From: Zygnema cylindricum
Taxonomy: Eukaryota > Streptophyta > Zygnematophyceae > Zygnematales > Zygnemataceae
NCBI GenBank assembly: GCA_037447655.1
Contig: JBBHKE010001039.1
Span: forward strand, 1-47,312
Direction: 5' to 3'
Length of the DNA: 47,312 bases
Both the position numbers and the translations under genes were made by a program. The first letter of the stretch is position 1. Each line of letters opens with the position of its first letter. The notes beneath the pieces are model-generated. The model was not told where the DNA came from. It did no database searches and worked only from the letters and a program-made list of their open reading frames with translations. Positions 1 through 10,714 of this stretch are shown here, in pieces.

Positions 1-90
1 TACTAAAAACTCTCTCAAGTTGATTATCAACCACTAACCACATTTTTTCGATTTTAACCCAGCAATAATAGGTCACAATTCATTCTGCAC

Positions 91-360
91 CTTTAACAAG
101 ATTTGGCGCCGTAACATGGCTCGAAGCTGCTGCTGCCACGTGGCAGCTGGAGGAAGGGAAAATTCATCGTTGTTTGAATTAACACCTTCAGAATTCAGTT
201 TTTCGCCGTTAGCTTCAGCTGATTCGAGGTGTATATCCTCCATAATTGAGGAATCCTGCGAGGCGTGGTTTCTTTCTGGATCTGAATGGGAACGGGAATG
301 AGAATTTCCATTCATATGTCTTTCTTCCATCTCAATGATAGCGCCGTGAATACTTGCCAT
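91..360 (-). CDS. Possible 5' exon of a membrane-transporter gene (ABC-like), partial
   Basis: The minus strand is open from an ATG at 360 to a donor-like AAG|GTGCAG ending at 91, exactly 90 codons (phase 0), and would continue past the left edge. The first 75 residues are polar, rich in Ser, Asn, Glu and His, and look disordered. They end in ATWQQQLRAMLRRQILLK, an amphipathic basic segment. Such a W..QL..MLR....LLK stretch resembles what precedes the first membrane helix in some ABC exporters (plant ABCA N-termini, ABCG linkers), but this rests on about 15 residues. No Walker or membrane segment is visible. If ATG 360 is not the start, an acceptor-like CCAG just upstream could make this an internal exon. 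It diverges from the eL39 gene. A real exon is moderately likely; the ABC assignment is weak. Confidence 0.3.
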
Positions 361-1797
361 GTCCGACTTCAACTCACTGGATTTGGAACAAAAAAATTCA
401 TTTTGAAACGGTTTTCTGTCACATTACCGTCACCGCCTACTATATGAACATGAATCTCTGCTGACCTGTTTTGCTCTTTTGCAAGAAACTGCTTCGCGTA
501 GAATGTTCTTGCTGAAGAATTGGCAACAATTTGATTTTCTTGCTGAAGAATTGGCTTTGGATCAATCTTCTTGCTAAATAAATGGCTTTGGATCAATCTT
601 CTTGCTAAAGAATTGGCTACAGATCGATGCTGAACGAGGAATCTGAGCAGCTCTCTGTCAAGATAGCAATGGAAATATATTTTTTGGCTGCAGGAAATGG
701 TGAAAAACAATAATCCAACCATTCAAACATTACACCAAAAAGCAATGTTGTACGATACAGTACTATAATTCAGTTCTATACCGTACGTCTGATGTGTGAC
801 GTAGGCGACGCAACTACAATTTTTTTTGGCGAGCGCCTGCAGGCCCCTTGCTCACACTAGTGACGTCACTCAATGGCTCACGCTCCGAGCCTCCCACCGT
901 TTCGCTTGGAAACAGCGTATGCTAGCGCCACGTGGCAGGACGGTCCCGGAACGCAGGCAGATTAAACAAGTCCGTCAACATCTGAAGGGGACGGGATGTC
1001 GGCTTATACGTGTACGGATCAACAATGACGGCAAAGCCATTCGGCAAGCGTCACCGTAGATTTAGGGATGGCAACAGTTGCACATGGACAGCCAAGGGCC
1101 TCAGTTATTCTTGTAGCTGCTGCAATGTTAAATGTGTTAAAAACAGTTCTCAGTAAGAAATTAAACCTGAGCTATCGAAAAGCAGAATGCAATGATCGGA
1201 CGGTCATAAATGCCTCTAACAGGGAGTATTGGAAATCGAGCGTGTGTGTTTTATTTCAGGAGTGTTTCCATGTACTTCAAAATTAAAACGAGTTCAAAAA
1301 CTGCCAACACCTGTATTTCACAGCATGACGATCCAACAGCGACACCCGCACTGTAGTTCTGTTTTCACATTTATCTCTGTGAAGCTTCGACGAAATAGAC
1401 ATTTTTTTAGAACGTCAGCTATACTGCCCGGGAAACTGGGCCCAGAAGTAAAGAAAGCAAGAAAAGCGAAAAAGAAAACGGCCGATATTGGTTGTCGATT
1501 TTATCGATATTTTAGTCACATCGATCTAGGATGCCCGTACCTGCACTGCACCTGACGCTTAAGCTTGTGCGATACGCAGCAGTGCAGCACTAAGACACAA
1601 AGTGTATCATACATAATTCAAAACAGTTACTACAGCATTTCTGCATGGAACTGACAGCTCGGGCTTCGGGTTCAGAGTTGAACACTGACGTCTAAGATGT
1701 CCATTCAAGAAGTAATACTCCCAAATAAATATCGTTAGACTCAATCCAATGTACTGATTCTATGTTGACGTCCCAGTTCTCCAAAGGTTATTAGGGT
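361..1797. other. Divergent intergenic region between the left-edge exon and eL39
   Basis: No convincing gene. A 27-bp direct repeat (TGGCTTTGGATCAATC...) starts at 552 and again at 583, period 31. Bases 780-1060 are GC-rich and contain GTGACGTCAC- and CACGTGG-type (ACGT-core) boxes. The short open frames here (826-1059, 1068-1286) lack recognisable domains and are not called. The right part should hold the eL39 promoter. Confidence 0.4.
1437..1444 (+). promoter_or_regulatory. Site II-like element (TGGGCC palindrome) upstream of eL39
   Basis: TGGGCCCA lies about 420 bp upstream of the eL39 start codon. TGGGCY (site II) elements bound by TCP factors are common in plant ribosomal-protein promoters, often with a telobox. 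A TTAGGGT sequence near 1789 is a telobox-like companion. Position and function are inferred. Confidence 0.35.
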
Positions 1798-1864
1798 ATC
1801 CATTTCATCGGATCGTTCTTTTTCGCATCCCTTTGGCTTCTGCGTCTTTGTCACGGCTGGCCGC

Positions 1865-4451
1865 CATGGTAAGGTTTCACTTTGAAGGTCAAAGTTTTCC
1901 AAAATATTGTCAATGATTATATGATGTGTCACGTAACAGTAAACTCTTGTATTATTCCAGCATGAAGTTTCATTTAATTTATCATTCTTCTGTTTCTGTT
2001 TCTGTGTTTGTTATTATTCCATTCTTAAACCTTTTGACTTTTTTTTTCTGCGAGTAGTTTATAAATATGACTATGGAAACGGTTCAATTGAGTAGGTTCT
2101 ATCCTTTTGGTAGGGTTTTTTTGGAGGATTTAGTACATTTTTAAACTCCTGTAAGAAGCCCTCTCTGTCAAATGCTATGCTAAAGCTGGAGAAACTACCT
2201 GAAATCTTTTAATCATAAATGGCAAGCATCCGGCAATTTGCTTTTAATTAAGGGTGCTCTCCTCTCTCCGTCTCTCCTTTTTCTCTGCGTCTCTCTCTTT
2301 CTCTGTTTCCCTCTCTTTCTCCATTTTTCTCTTTTTCTATCTCTTTCCTTATCTTTTTTCTCTTCTGTCCTGTTTTCTATTTCTTTGTTTCTCTTTCTTT
2401 CTCCCTTTCTGCTGGATAAATTATCGAGTAGCTACTTTCCTTATTCAGTATCGTTGAAAATGCTTACCAATATTTAGTTATCCAAGATTCTAATCAGTTT
2501 TAGGCATGTAATGGAACTGCAGCCTTCTCAAAAAACTTTCATCATCAAGAGAAAGTTGGCGAAGAAAATGAAGCAGAATCGCCCCATCCCCCATTGGATT
2601 CGGATGCGAACTGGAAATACTATCAGGTATGTCTTCGACTGCCACACATGTTTTTTCCATATTTCACCATAATTTAGCCGTTTTTCTCTGTATTTTTGCC
2701 ATCTCTCTTTCAGCTTTTTTTCCGCCTTTCTGCCACTATTTTAGTCATATTTTATCTCACAGTTTCTCCTTTTTCGCCTTTTTTTTGCCTCTTTTCTGCC
2801 ATATTTTTGCCATCAGACAAATGAGCACATGCATGGAGATATAAGCATTAGGGTTTTGGAAAGGTTTTGGGATTTTTTGTAGATTGTCTCACCTTCTTTG
2901 TAAAAATCAGAACCTTCTTTGTACAGCTGATACCACTTATGTATCCTTTGATCCTTTATATATCTTCTTAACCAAAGTAAGGACAGTTTTTTTTTACAGA
3001 AGATTCATGTCTCATATAAGCAAAATGAACATCGCTACTTTTGTGATTATTCCAATAATGATTACTAATAATGAGAACTACTCTAATATCGATTTAGAGT
3101 CTTATTACTGGAAAGAAAAATTCACTCAAAAATGTGGAGGGGTGCATTTGAAAACACTTAAAATTCTAGAATAAATTGAAAGGCATTTTAGATTTTTCAA
3201 GGTTATTTTATGGCAGCTTAGTTGATTAGGGCAGACTAGAGGTCGGCGGGAGGGGAAACTGGTGGTTTTGATGGTGCTTAACTTTTGAAGTAAGACATCA
3301 TATCAGAGCTCGTTCACAAGCAACATTGGTAAACAATGTTTAAAGTTTAAGAGAAAATGGAGGTTTTCACTAGCGGGTCATCTACTTTGAGTTCAATGTA
3401 TCTGATCAAAGTTTGGACGGTTTACGGTATACAGTTATACAGCTTTTTCAGTATTATTAAAAGTATCGTTAAAATAAATTTATAAGCTTTTTAGATAGCA
3501 CATATTGCCAGATCTTAAACTCCTGACTCTGCTTCTTTTGTAATTGATTAATCAATATTTAGAAAGTGATTTTTTTACGGATTTCCACTATATTCTTTCC
3601 CTCTTACTGTAGTGTTGGAGTGATGATACGTTTTATTTCTGTCACTGAACCCTGTTTTTTCTAGCCTGGATAGAAGATATTTAAGATTTTGGGGTGATTC
3701 ATTATCAATTTTTGACAGGTTCTGTGTGGTGTCTTGCAAATGTATGACGCCCATATCTATTAGTGTAAAGGAATTAGTAGTCTAAATGAGTTGCCATTGT
3801 AAATGCTGAAGCAGGGTGTACAGGTTTACGTTCTAATGTATGTATCTATACAAATCTAATGTACACTACATGCTCTACGATGTACACTATTACACCAATG
3901 TATATATAGAAATAAGTAGAATAATATACAAAAAATGCTCATGCTAATATACTCTATATACTAGTTAAGTAGTAGGGACAATTGGCGACTTGTAGTCTAC
4001 TCTTTGAAATAATGTTATTAACACTATTTCATGATCTTTGGCCAAAGAGGCGTGTTATTAACCCTAATAATGATATGCACTGTAGTTTTTCATTAATACC
4101 TTACTTTTGCCGCCAATTAATTCATGTGGAGATGTTTGACAGCACTCTTAGAGTCCAAACTCAATTTTTTTTTGATCAAGTCTTGGTTCTTGTTGTTCAC
4201 AAGTTTTTTATTACGACACTTGGTTGTTTTGTCAGCATTTTGTGCTGCTAAAGATGAATATAATAATCTAGTTATTAATAATGAACTGCTAATAATTAAT
4301 CATAAGTGGGGGATTGCCTTTGTGTCAGTTTTTTGGGCTCCCTTTTTTCATATGCTCTTCGATCTCAGTATCGCTTTTTTCTTTTCTTCTTTTCTTACCC
4401 AGGTACAATGCCAAAAGACGTCACTGGCGTCGCACCAAATTGGGACTGTAG
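1865..4451 (+). CDS. RPL39: 60S ribosomal protein eL39 (three exons; start codon split off by intron 1)
   Basis: Coding exons are 1865-1867 (the ATG alone, in GCCGCCATG|GTAAGG), 2523-2626 (after CTGCAG, ending ACTATCAG|GTATGT) and 4403-4451 (after TTACCCAG, ending CTG TAG). Together they are 156 nt, 51 residues plus stop, the exact family length. Exon 2 encodes [20 protein letters not shown] and then [14 protein letters not shown]; exon 3 encodes [15 protein letters not shown]. These are the hallmark blocks of eL39, which lines the peptide exit tunnel of the large subunit. An intron right after the initiator ATG is known for this gene in other eukaryotes. The 5' leader (about 1798-1864) is pyrimidine-rich. 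Introns are 655 and 1776 nt and T-rich. All key residues are present, so the gene looks functional. Exon 1 is assigned from splice context alone and is the least certain part. Confidence 0.93.
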
Positions 4452-6640
4452 AAGAAACATATGGAGCTCCTTCCGATTTTGGAGGGAATGGGCTCAGGAG
4501 TGTTCTAAAGGCTGGCGCATATTAAAGAAGTATAGGGAGGAATTTGATTCAGACCAATATGCCCCATATCGCCTGCGCATTGAGGAATTGTCTCTCTCTA
4601 TCCCCATCAACATGAAGATTTCCCCAAATCTGTTGTTTTTGTACGGTTGGTGAGCTTGAAACAAGGGCTTTAATTTCATTCAGTGTTGTTGTTTTCTTAC
4701 AAGGCAATAATCTCAACACGCGGAGCGTTTGATTTTCGGAGCAGTTCCTTTATTGTGATTCTGGTTTGAATTTGGGTCTCCTCATGGTCAGTGACAGACT
4801 GGGTTTGAGTTTTTGTCTGACATCCTTGTTTAAGCGTAATGTGCTAAAATTCTTGGAAACGCTGTTTGCAGTATCCCATACTATACGTCTATTATGCGTT
4901 TTAATACTCTTACAATATGGGGTCACTGTAATTAGTGTTTTCGATTGTTTCCGCAGGTTTGAACTAAAATCCACATTGCTCAGGATGACTGATTTTGTAG
5001 GCATGTGTGAGAAATGGCTGTGGTGGTTTGAATGAAGTTTTTTTGTTATGGCTCCGCTATTTGTGGGAGGCTTGTTTTACGTTTCTTTGCTGCGACCTTT
5101 TTTTAGTGGGGGGTGGAAATGTGGTGGAGTACTTGCAAGTCGTCCCTATTCATTTAAACTATTTTTGGAGATTAGCTCTATTTCCGCGGGTTAGTCATAA
5201 GGAACGACTGTATTTGGAAAATCAGGGATGGTATTGCATTAGACAGGATTTTCTTTTAAGCATGTGCATCTCAATTTTCTTCGTACAGTAGAGTTCTTTC
5301 GACTCTTTAACTCTTTTTTTACACACTGAGAACCTTCTTAACATAGTCTATTTGCTGGGAATTATGATGTCATAGCTCAAAAATGCAACTTGGTATTTAT
5401 GTTCTAGGTTTGGATTTCATTGCATAGTCTAACAATGAGTTCATCATTATTAGAAAAATATTGTCAGAGCCACAGCTATGTGACTCTGGTTTTGTTGCTA
5501 CACAGGTTTGTGTCTCTCGACAAGTTTGCATCTCATTGTGGAAGATGATGTCACGAGGTATAACTTGTTGGTAATGCACTTACATTGTGGTTGTCACGCT
5601 TCCCAGCTGCTGGTGGGCTCCAAAGGCCCTTAACTGGAGGTGTAGGAGTTCTTTTGAGAATGGTCGCAAATATTGACAATTGCTGGATAAACATAGTTGT
5701 CTCCACGTTACTCAAATTGATCACTGGCATTCAATTATAACGCAATTCAATTGCGAGTTAGCAAATCATTGAACTATTTCTTAACTTGCACTGAATTGAA
5801 ACGCAATGAGTTTTTCGAAAAATGTACAAAATGCACTGGAATTTATCTCTACATTGAATTTGGCATATTGGAAGATATGGAAGGACTGCCTACTGAGATA
5901 ACCATGGTAAACTGTATTGGTTCACCAGTAATTAAGATTAATGCAATATCAATTTTTTTTTAATTGCATTCCTGAACCACTACACCGCCCTTGGTTATCA
6001 GAGTTAATATCACTAATTTGGTCGTTTCATTTTCTAGCCAGAAATCACGAAAGTGTTAGCAACACTATCAAAAGTTGTGGACTACAATCTGCCACGTCTC
6101 TTTGCAGTAACTTATTGTTATTAATTTTAATCTCTCATTAACACTAGAAAAACAGTAACTCTAATAATGATGGGCGGCGTACTGGTGTGTCACAATGCTC
6201 TTTAGTCAAGGTTATCATGCGGTACACTGTGAAGTCTTGTTGGTGTAAAGAAACTAATAGTGCTCTGAACTCTTATGTTCAGTTGAAGGGCCTCACCCTA
6301 ACCAAAACCAGAACGTCTTCTTATACATCTATCACAAATCTGTATACATTCCCATAGTATATTCGCTATAGCCCGTGACCACGTAGTTTGACGACTGAAT
6401 CTATGACAACAGGTTTGTGTGATTTTTCCTTGTCGTTGTTACTAAGAGTCATGTTTGAGTGCGCTTACCTGTGTCAACGCCACTCCCTATCCCATCTCGA
6501 TGTGTCAAATTTTCCCTGTACATTTTTACAGAGTAACGAGGTGTTCTGGATTGGCACATTTCGTACATTTTCGAATAATTGCCCAAGCAACTTCACCCAC
6601 AATAGGGAAACCACAGGTGTGACCCACCTAGGGCATTACT
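4452..6640. other. eL39 3' UTR and AT-rich intergenic DNA
   Basis: Follows the eL39 stop codon. No RNA gene or protein with a recognisable domain was seen on either strand. Small frames here (4750-5004, 5007-5291, 5751-5963) have no features of note. A TAATGATGGGCGG motif near 6164 recurs near 43657, suggesting a dispersed repeat remnant. Confidence 0.4.
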
Positions 6641-6757
6641 AGCTCCCCCCCCCCCCTACCCATGAATTGCTCGACTCCCCATCCCCCCAAATAGCGAGTT
6701 CCAAAAATCATACACACAAAACGCGCGCACACACACACACACGTACACAAACACTAG

Positions 6758-6796
<39 letters not shown>

Positions 6797-6965
6797 AGAA
6801 AACAAAAAAACAAACAAACAAACATTTCTTTGCCCTCTCCTCCCCTCCCCCCCCCCCCCACTATACCCCTTACACACCGAGAACCAATACTTGAATTCTC
6901 TCCTTCCCCCTCTTCCCCCCCCCCCCCCCCCCCCCCCCTCCTCCCCCCTCTCCCCCCCCTTCTTT
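6641..6965. repeat. Low-complexity cluster: C-tracts, (CA)n and a long A-tract
   Basis: In order: a run of about 12 C, a short (CA)n, roughly 30 A in one run, then two long C-tracts separated by T/C-rich sequence. Open frames crossing it (6656-6976 minus, 6830-7090 plus) are translation artefacts. It sits just upstream of the LINE coding remnant and may be part of that element's 5' region. Homopolymer lengths may be unreliable in the assembly. Confidence 0.8.
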
Positions 6966-7098
6966 TCCGGCATCAAACTTTATGTTATATTCTGGCCCAC
7001 TACCAATTTCCCCATCCATCCCACATGGTTCCATTTCCTCTCCCACGTTTTCTCTTCCTCTCACCCTCCCAATTCCCATGGCTTCTTTGACTTATTGA

Positions 7099-9983
7099 CC
7101 ATGTCCAAAAGCCCTTCTCCCTCCCCCACCACCCCCCAAACCTCGTAAATCTTCTAGGCGTTTGGAATGTCCTGGGTGTCACAACCTTTTTGCCGCTGGG
7201 GCCGGTATTTCCCTTCACACACGGAGTTGTCGACATTGTATAACCCTGGGTGGTCCTTTGTCTATCACCTCTCCTCAATCGTCGTCGATCACACTTCCCT
7301 CCGGCCACAGAGATGAGGATTGGAATTTCGTTCATAAGTTAGATGTTTTTGGGGCTTACGATTTGGGAGCTCCCCGCCCGCGATTGTACACCCGTATACC
7401 TATGGTCGTCAGGACAATAGTACAAGATGCGCTCCACCTCCCCTTGTCCCACACTTGTTCAAACCCGGCGGACATTGCTCCTTGGCACCTTCTTCTTATG
7501 TTCTCTCTCTGGGTGCTAGTCCTTCCAGGTCGTGCTAGTCCTTCCAGGTCGTGGAGGGGGCAGTGGGGCTAGAGAAATTATGGCGCGTTGTTGCCGATTC
7601 CTTCGTGGTGACTAGAAGGCCCTCCACGCCGAGCATGAGGATCGGGTATCGAGCACCTCTTTCATACCACGTCGGCCGCTTAGGCCATCGGATGTCCCAG
7701 CCTCTTATCATCTAGCAATTCCCTTAGGCCGTGTTGGTGAGCTTTCTCGAGCGGTTCGGGCCCTACAGCCATTCACCTCTGCCCTCGGATCTTCTTCCAC
7801 TATTGAGGTCCTTCGAGCTATCCACCCCCATGCCCTTTCCCCTTTACCCCCTTCCATCCACGCCTTTGAGCCTTATGAGAGTTTTACTTTGGATCGAGAG
7901 GTTTTCATTAAGGCTCTTAGCTCTTCTCCTCACCTTTCAGCGGGGGGCCCCTCGGGCACAGTGTATGAGTTGTTTCGCGATGTTTTGTTTGTTTGGAGTG
8001 GCCACGAAAGGGGGTTGTGAGGCCGTGGTCCACGGGATTCGGGCTTCGTTGGATGTACATCCGGATTGGTTGGTCTTTCAGGTTGACGTTTCCAATGCCT
8101 TTAATAAGGTGGATCGGAACGTGATTTTTTCGGAGCTTATGGCGGCTCCATCTCCGATTGTCCAATTATTCCCCTTTGTGAGGGCTTTCTACTCTTTGAC
8201 AAGCAGCCTTTCCTTCTCGGCCGATGGTGATCTCATTCCTCTCTCCTATGCTACTGGCACTCGCCAAGGCGACCCTCTCGGCGAACCTTTGTTCGGCCTC
8301 GCCAATTACCAGGCCCTTCGTGCCTCCGCAACCGCCTTCCCTTCTTGCCTTTTCCCTTCGGTCGCAGATGATACGCACATTATTGGGCTCAGAGAGCAAG
8401 TCGTGTTGGCATATGATTCTTTCAAAGAAGGTTTAGCCGAACTAAACCTTTCAGTCGAGCCATCGAAGTGTGTTATTCTGTCTCCTCAGGATATTCCACT
8501 TTCGTTTACTCCACCTCTTGGTTTTCAAACCCCTTCTCCCTCCGATGGCATTCGAGTGCTTGGTTGCCCCCTTGTTTCGGATACTTTCGTGACCCAATTC
8601 CTTCATGATGCTTTACAGATAGATCTAGCCCAAGTGGACGATCTTCCGCGCCTTCCCGACCCCCAAGTTGCATTTGTTATGTTAACCAGGTGTTTTCCCC
8701 ACCACCCTTCTTATCTTACTCGTACTTCCCCTCCCACTTCGATATTTATCTCCTCTCTCTCGGCTTTTGACAATCGCCTCATGGAAGTCCTCCACACTTT
8801 GTTAGGTCGGGGGGCATTTGATCGCGAGTATGGGTCATCGGCCCGCATTCAAGCATCCCTCCCTGTCTCCATTGGGGTATTGGGTCTACTATCCACTGCT
8901 TGTGTTGCTCCCGCTGCCTATTTGGGTAGTTGGTGTCTTATTGCCTCCTCTCTTGTTTCCTGTTTCTTGGCTGGGGACACCCCCGTTCTAGCTACCGTTA
9001 CCCCCCGGGTGTCAGACGGTGTGTTCGCCTTCCAGCGATCTCTATTGGACGCGTCACGTTCTCTTCCTCCCGATGCCCTAGTGGATGTGCCAATTTTCTC
9101 CACCCTTGTTACAAAATCTGTTGAGCTTGTCCAGGAATCGATTTCTGATCGGGTTGTCACCGCCATTAAATCCGACCTTCTCAAGGCGCTTCCCTCCGAT
9201 TCTTCGCGTGCCCGTCTTCTCTCTTGTGGCGGACCCGGTTCACGGCCTTGGCTTTTCGCTACACCGATTTGTCCACTCCGATTCTCAGCGGCTCGGTTCA
9301 CCACCGCCCTCCGGTTTCGCCTTGGCCTCCCCCATCCTCCTTTACTTGGCTCTCTTGTTTGTGCATGTGGTCGCGTCTTGGGGGTCGATGGTGTCCATTT
9401 GCTTCGTTGCTCCCATGGGGGAGATTTGATCCAGGCGCACGACACTATTTGCAATGCCGTTGCGACTTTCACTTCAGAGGGGGGCTTTTCTGTGCGTCGG
9501 GAAGTTTCTCATATTATTCCCAAGCGTCGGATCGATGTTGTTCTGCTTGATGGTGCCTGTCGCATCTTCGGTGATATTGTTTTGGCGAACCCTACTTCAG
9601 CCACAGTTGTTGGTTAGGCGGCTTGACATGTTGGGGTGGCGGCTCGTGATGCCGCTAAGGCGAAGGAGCGTGATTATGCCCACCGGGACCTTATGGATGA
9701 CTTTATTCCGATGGCGGTCGAGATCTTTGGTTGTCTCGGTGTTGCAATGGACGATTTTCTCCGTAATTGCGCTCGACGTGCTTTAGAGCGCCGAGGACCA
9801 GGGAGCCCTCCTCCTTCGGTCCTTACTTCTTTTTATCGTCAACGCTTATCTGTGGCTTTACAACGAGTGCAAGCTTCTATTCTCCTCCGATCAGCTGTTG
9901 CGGTTATGGATCGTCGCCGGGTTCCGGAATTCCCTCAACGTGCTCCCCCGAGATGGGGGGACTTACGGGGTTGCTTTTCGTAG
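7099..9983 (+). pseudogene. Decayed non-LTR retrotransposon ORF: CCHC finger, RT, restriction-like endonuclease
   Basis: One polyprotein is readable across about 2.9 kb. The N-terminus has a Zn finger at 7168-7230 (CPGC, 12 residues, H, 3 residues, C). The RT has FQVDVSNAFNKVDR at about 8076, TRQGDPLGEPLFGL at about 8250 and the catalytic VADDTHI at 8361. The C-terminus has a CxC...HLLRC...H knuckle near 9360-9440, then RRIDVVL and GDIVL, matching the PD-(D/E)XK-type endonuclease of R2-like LINEs rather than the APE endonuclease of plant L1s. Lesions: a 19-bp tandem duplication (7513-7531/7532-7550) shifts frame; TAG at 7613; a frameshift around 7980-8015; TAG at 9615 and TGA at 9624 inside the endonuclease, both readable as C-to-T changes of CAG and CGA. 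After them the frame resumes with AARDAAKAKERDY to the stop at 9981. No single intact reading frame remains. Confidence 0.85.
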
Positions 9984-9991
9984 TTTTTTAA

Positions 9992-10030
9992 TTGGGTTGG
10001 GGTTGGGGTTGGGGTTGGGGTTGGGGTTGT
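9992..10030 (+). repeat. (TTGGGG)n tract just after the LINE stop codon
   Basis: Six consecutive TTGGGG units begin 9 nt after the LINE stop. In the RNA sense strand this is a strong G-quadruplex candidate. It also matches the ciliate telomere unit, but its position in a LINE 3' UTR, with no further telomeric DNA, argues against a telomeric origin. Confidence 0.85.
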
Positions 10031-10216
10031 AGTTCTGGCTTTTTCAATTGTCGTGCTTTTCATTTTGAGTTTGGGTGCTTTTATTTTCCCTTGTTGTTGT
10101 TTTCTTTTTGTTTTTGTTGTGCTGTTATTTTATTCCCTGCTGGTAGTTTTTCAGTTTCGGCCATGCCACCTCTTTTGTACCCCCGGACTCAGATGGCTTA
10201 CCATCGTGCTTTTTAA

Positions 10217-10714
10217 ATTATCCTGCGTGGTCTCTCAGTAAAAGAATAGAAACTCAAATTTTCCAACTCCAACCTCAAAACTCCAATTCAAATGAAAAGA
10301 ATGGCCGATCCCACAATACAAAAACATTAAATTTCCAACAATTTTACAACCCGAGATCTTTTAAAAAAATGTGAAAGGAGTGAGAAGACATGTTGATGAA
10401 CATACATTGAATAGTTGATATTTTTTATGCTCACAGACATATTTACACGATAAATAAAGGTGTTTTCCTACTAACATGACTATTTACTACATACACCTTA
10501 ATGCCAAAATATAAAAAAATGTCAGCTGTCACCTTCAAATGTCCCCTTATTTTGGAACATTAAATATCACCTTAACCTGACTATCTTATGCGACTAACAA
10601 TGAAATAAAAGTTTCAATCTACATACGAATTTTTGCACCATTATTGATTTTTCTTTACAATCTAACCAAATAGCTTTCAAGAACAATAAAAGTTGTGAAC
10701 CTTTTATCCCAATT
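10217..10714. other. Intergenic, 3' flank of the ZIFL-type fragment
   Basis: AT-rich. Expected to contain the 3' UTR and poly(A) signals of the minus-strand transporter ending at 10715. No other gene seen. Confidence 0.4.

Larger units (their letters stand above)
7000..10216 (+). mobile_element. RLE-type LINE copy (boundaries approximate)
   Basis: Covers the decayed polyprotein plus flanking non-coding sequence of similar composition: T/C-rich leader, then a G/T-rich 3' tail to about 10216, where the sequence becomes A/T-rich. No target-site duplication or clear 3' terminus was found, so both edges are estimates. Domain order (finger, RT, knuckle, restriction-like endonuclease) places it in the R2/Utopia-like group. 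Confidence 0.6.

Noticed and set aside
3619-3720. C/D-box snoRNA in eL39 intron 2
   Set aside because: TGATGAT is followed by CTGA only about 20 nt later, and no well-placed C'/D' pair or terminal stem was found.
4124-4653. Larger open frames across eL39 exon 3
   Set aside because: They are out-of-frame shadows; the true frame is fixed by the eL39 match and splice phase.
9992-10030. Telomeric repeat or ancient telomere fusion
   Set aside because: Only six TTGGGG units, directly behind a LINE stop codon; plant telomeres are TTTAGGG-type.
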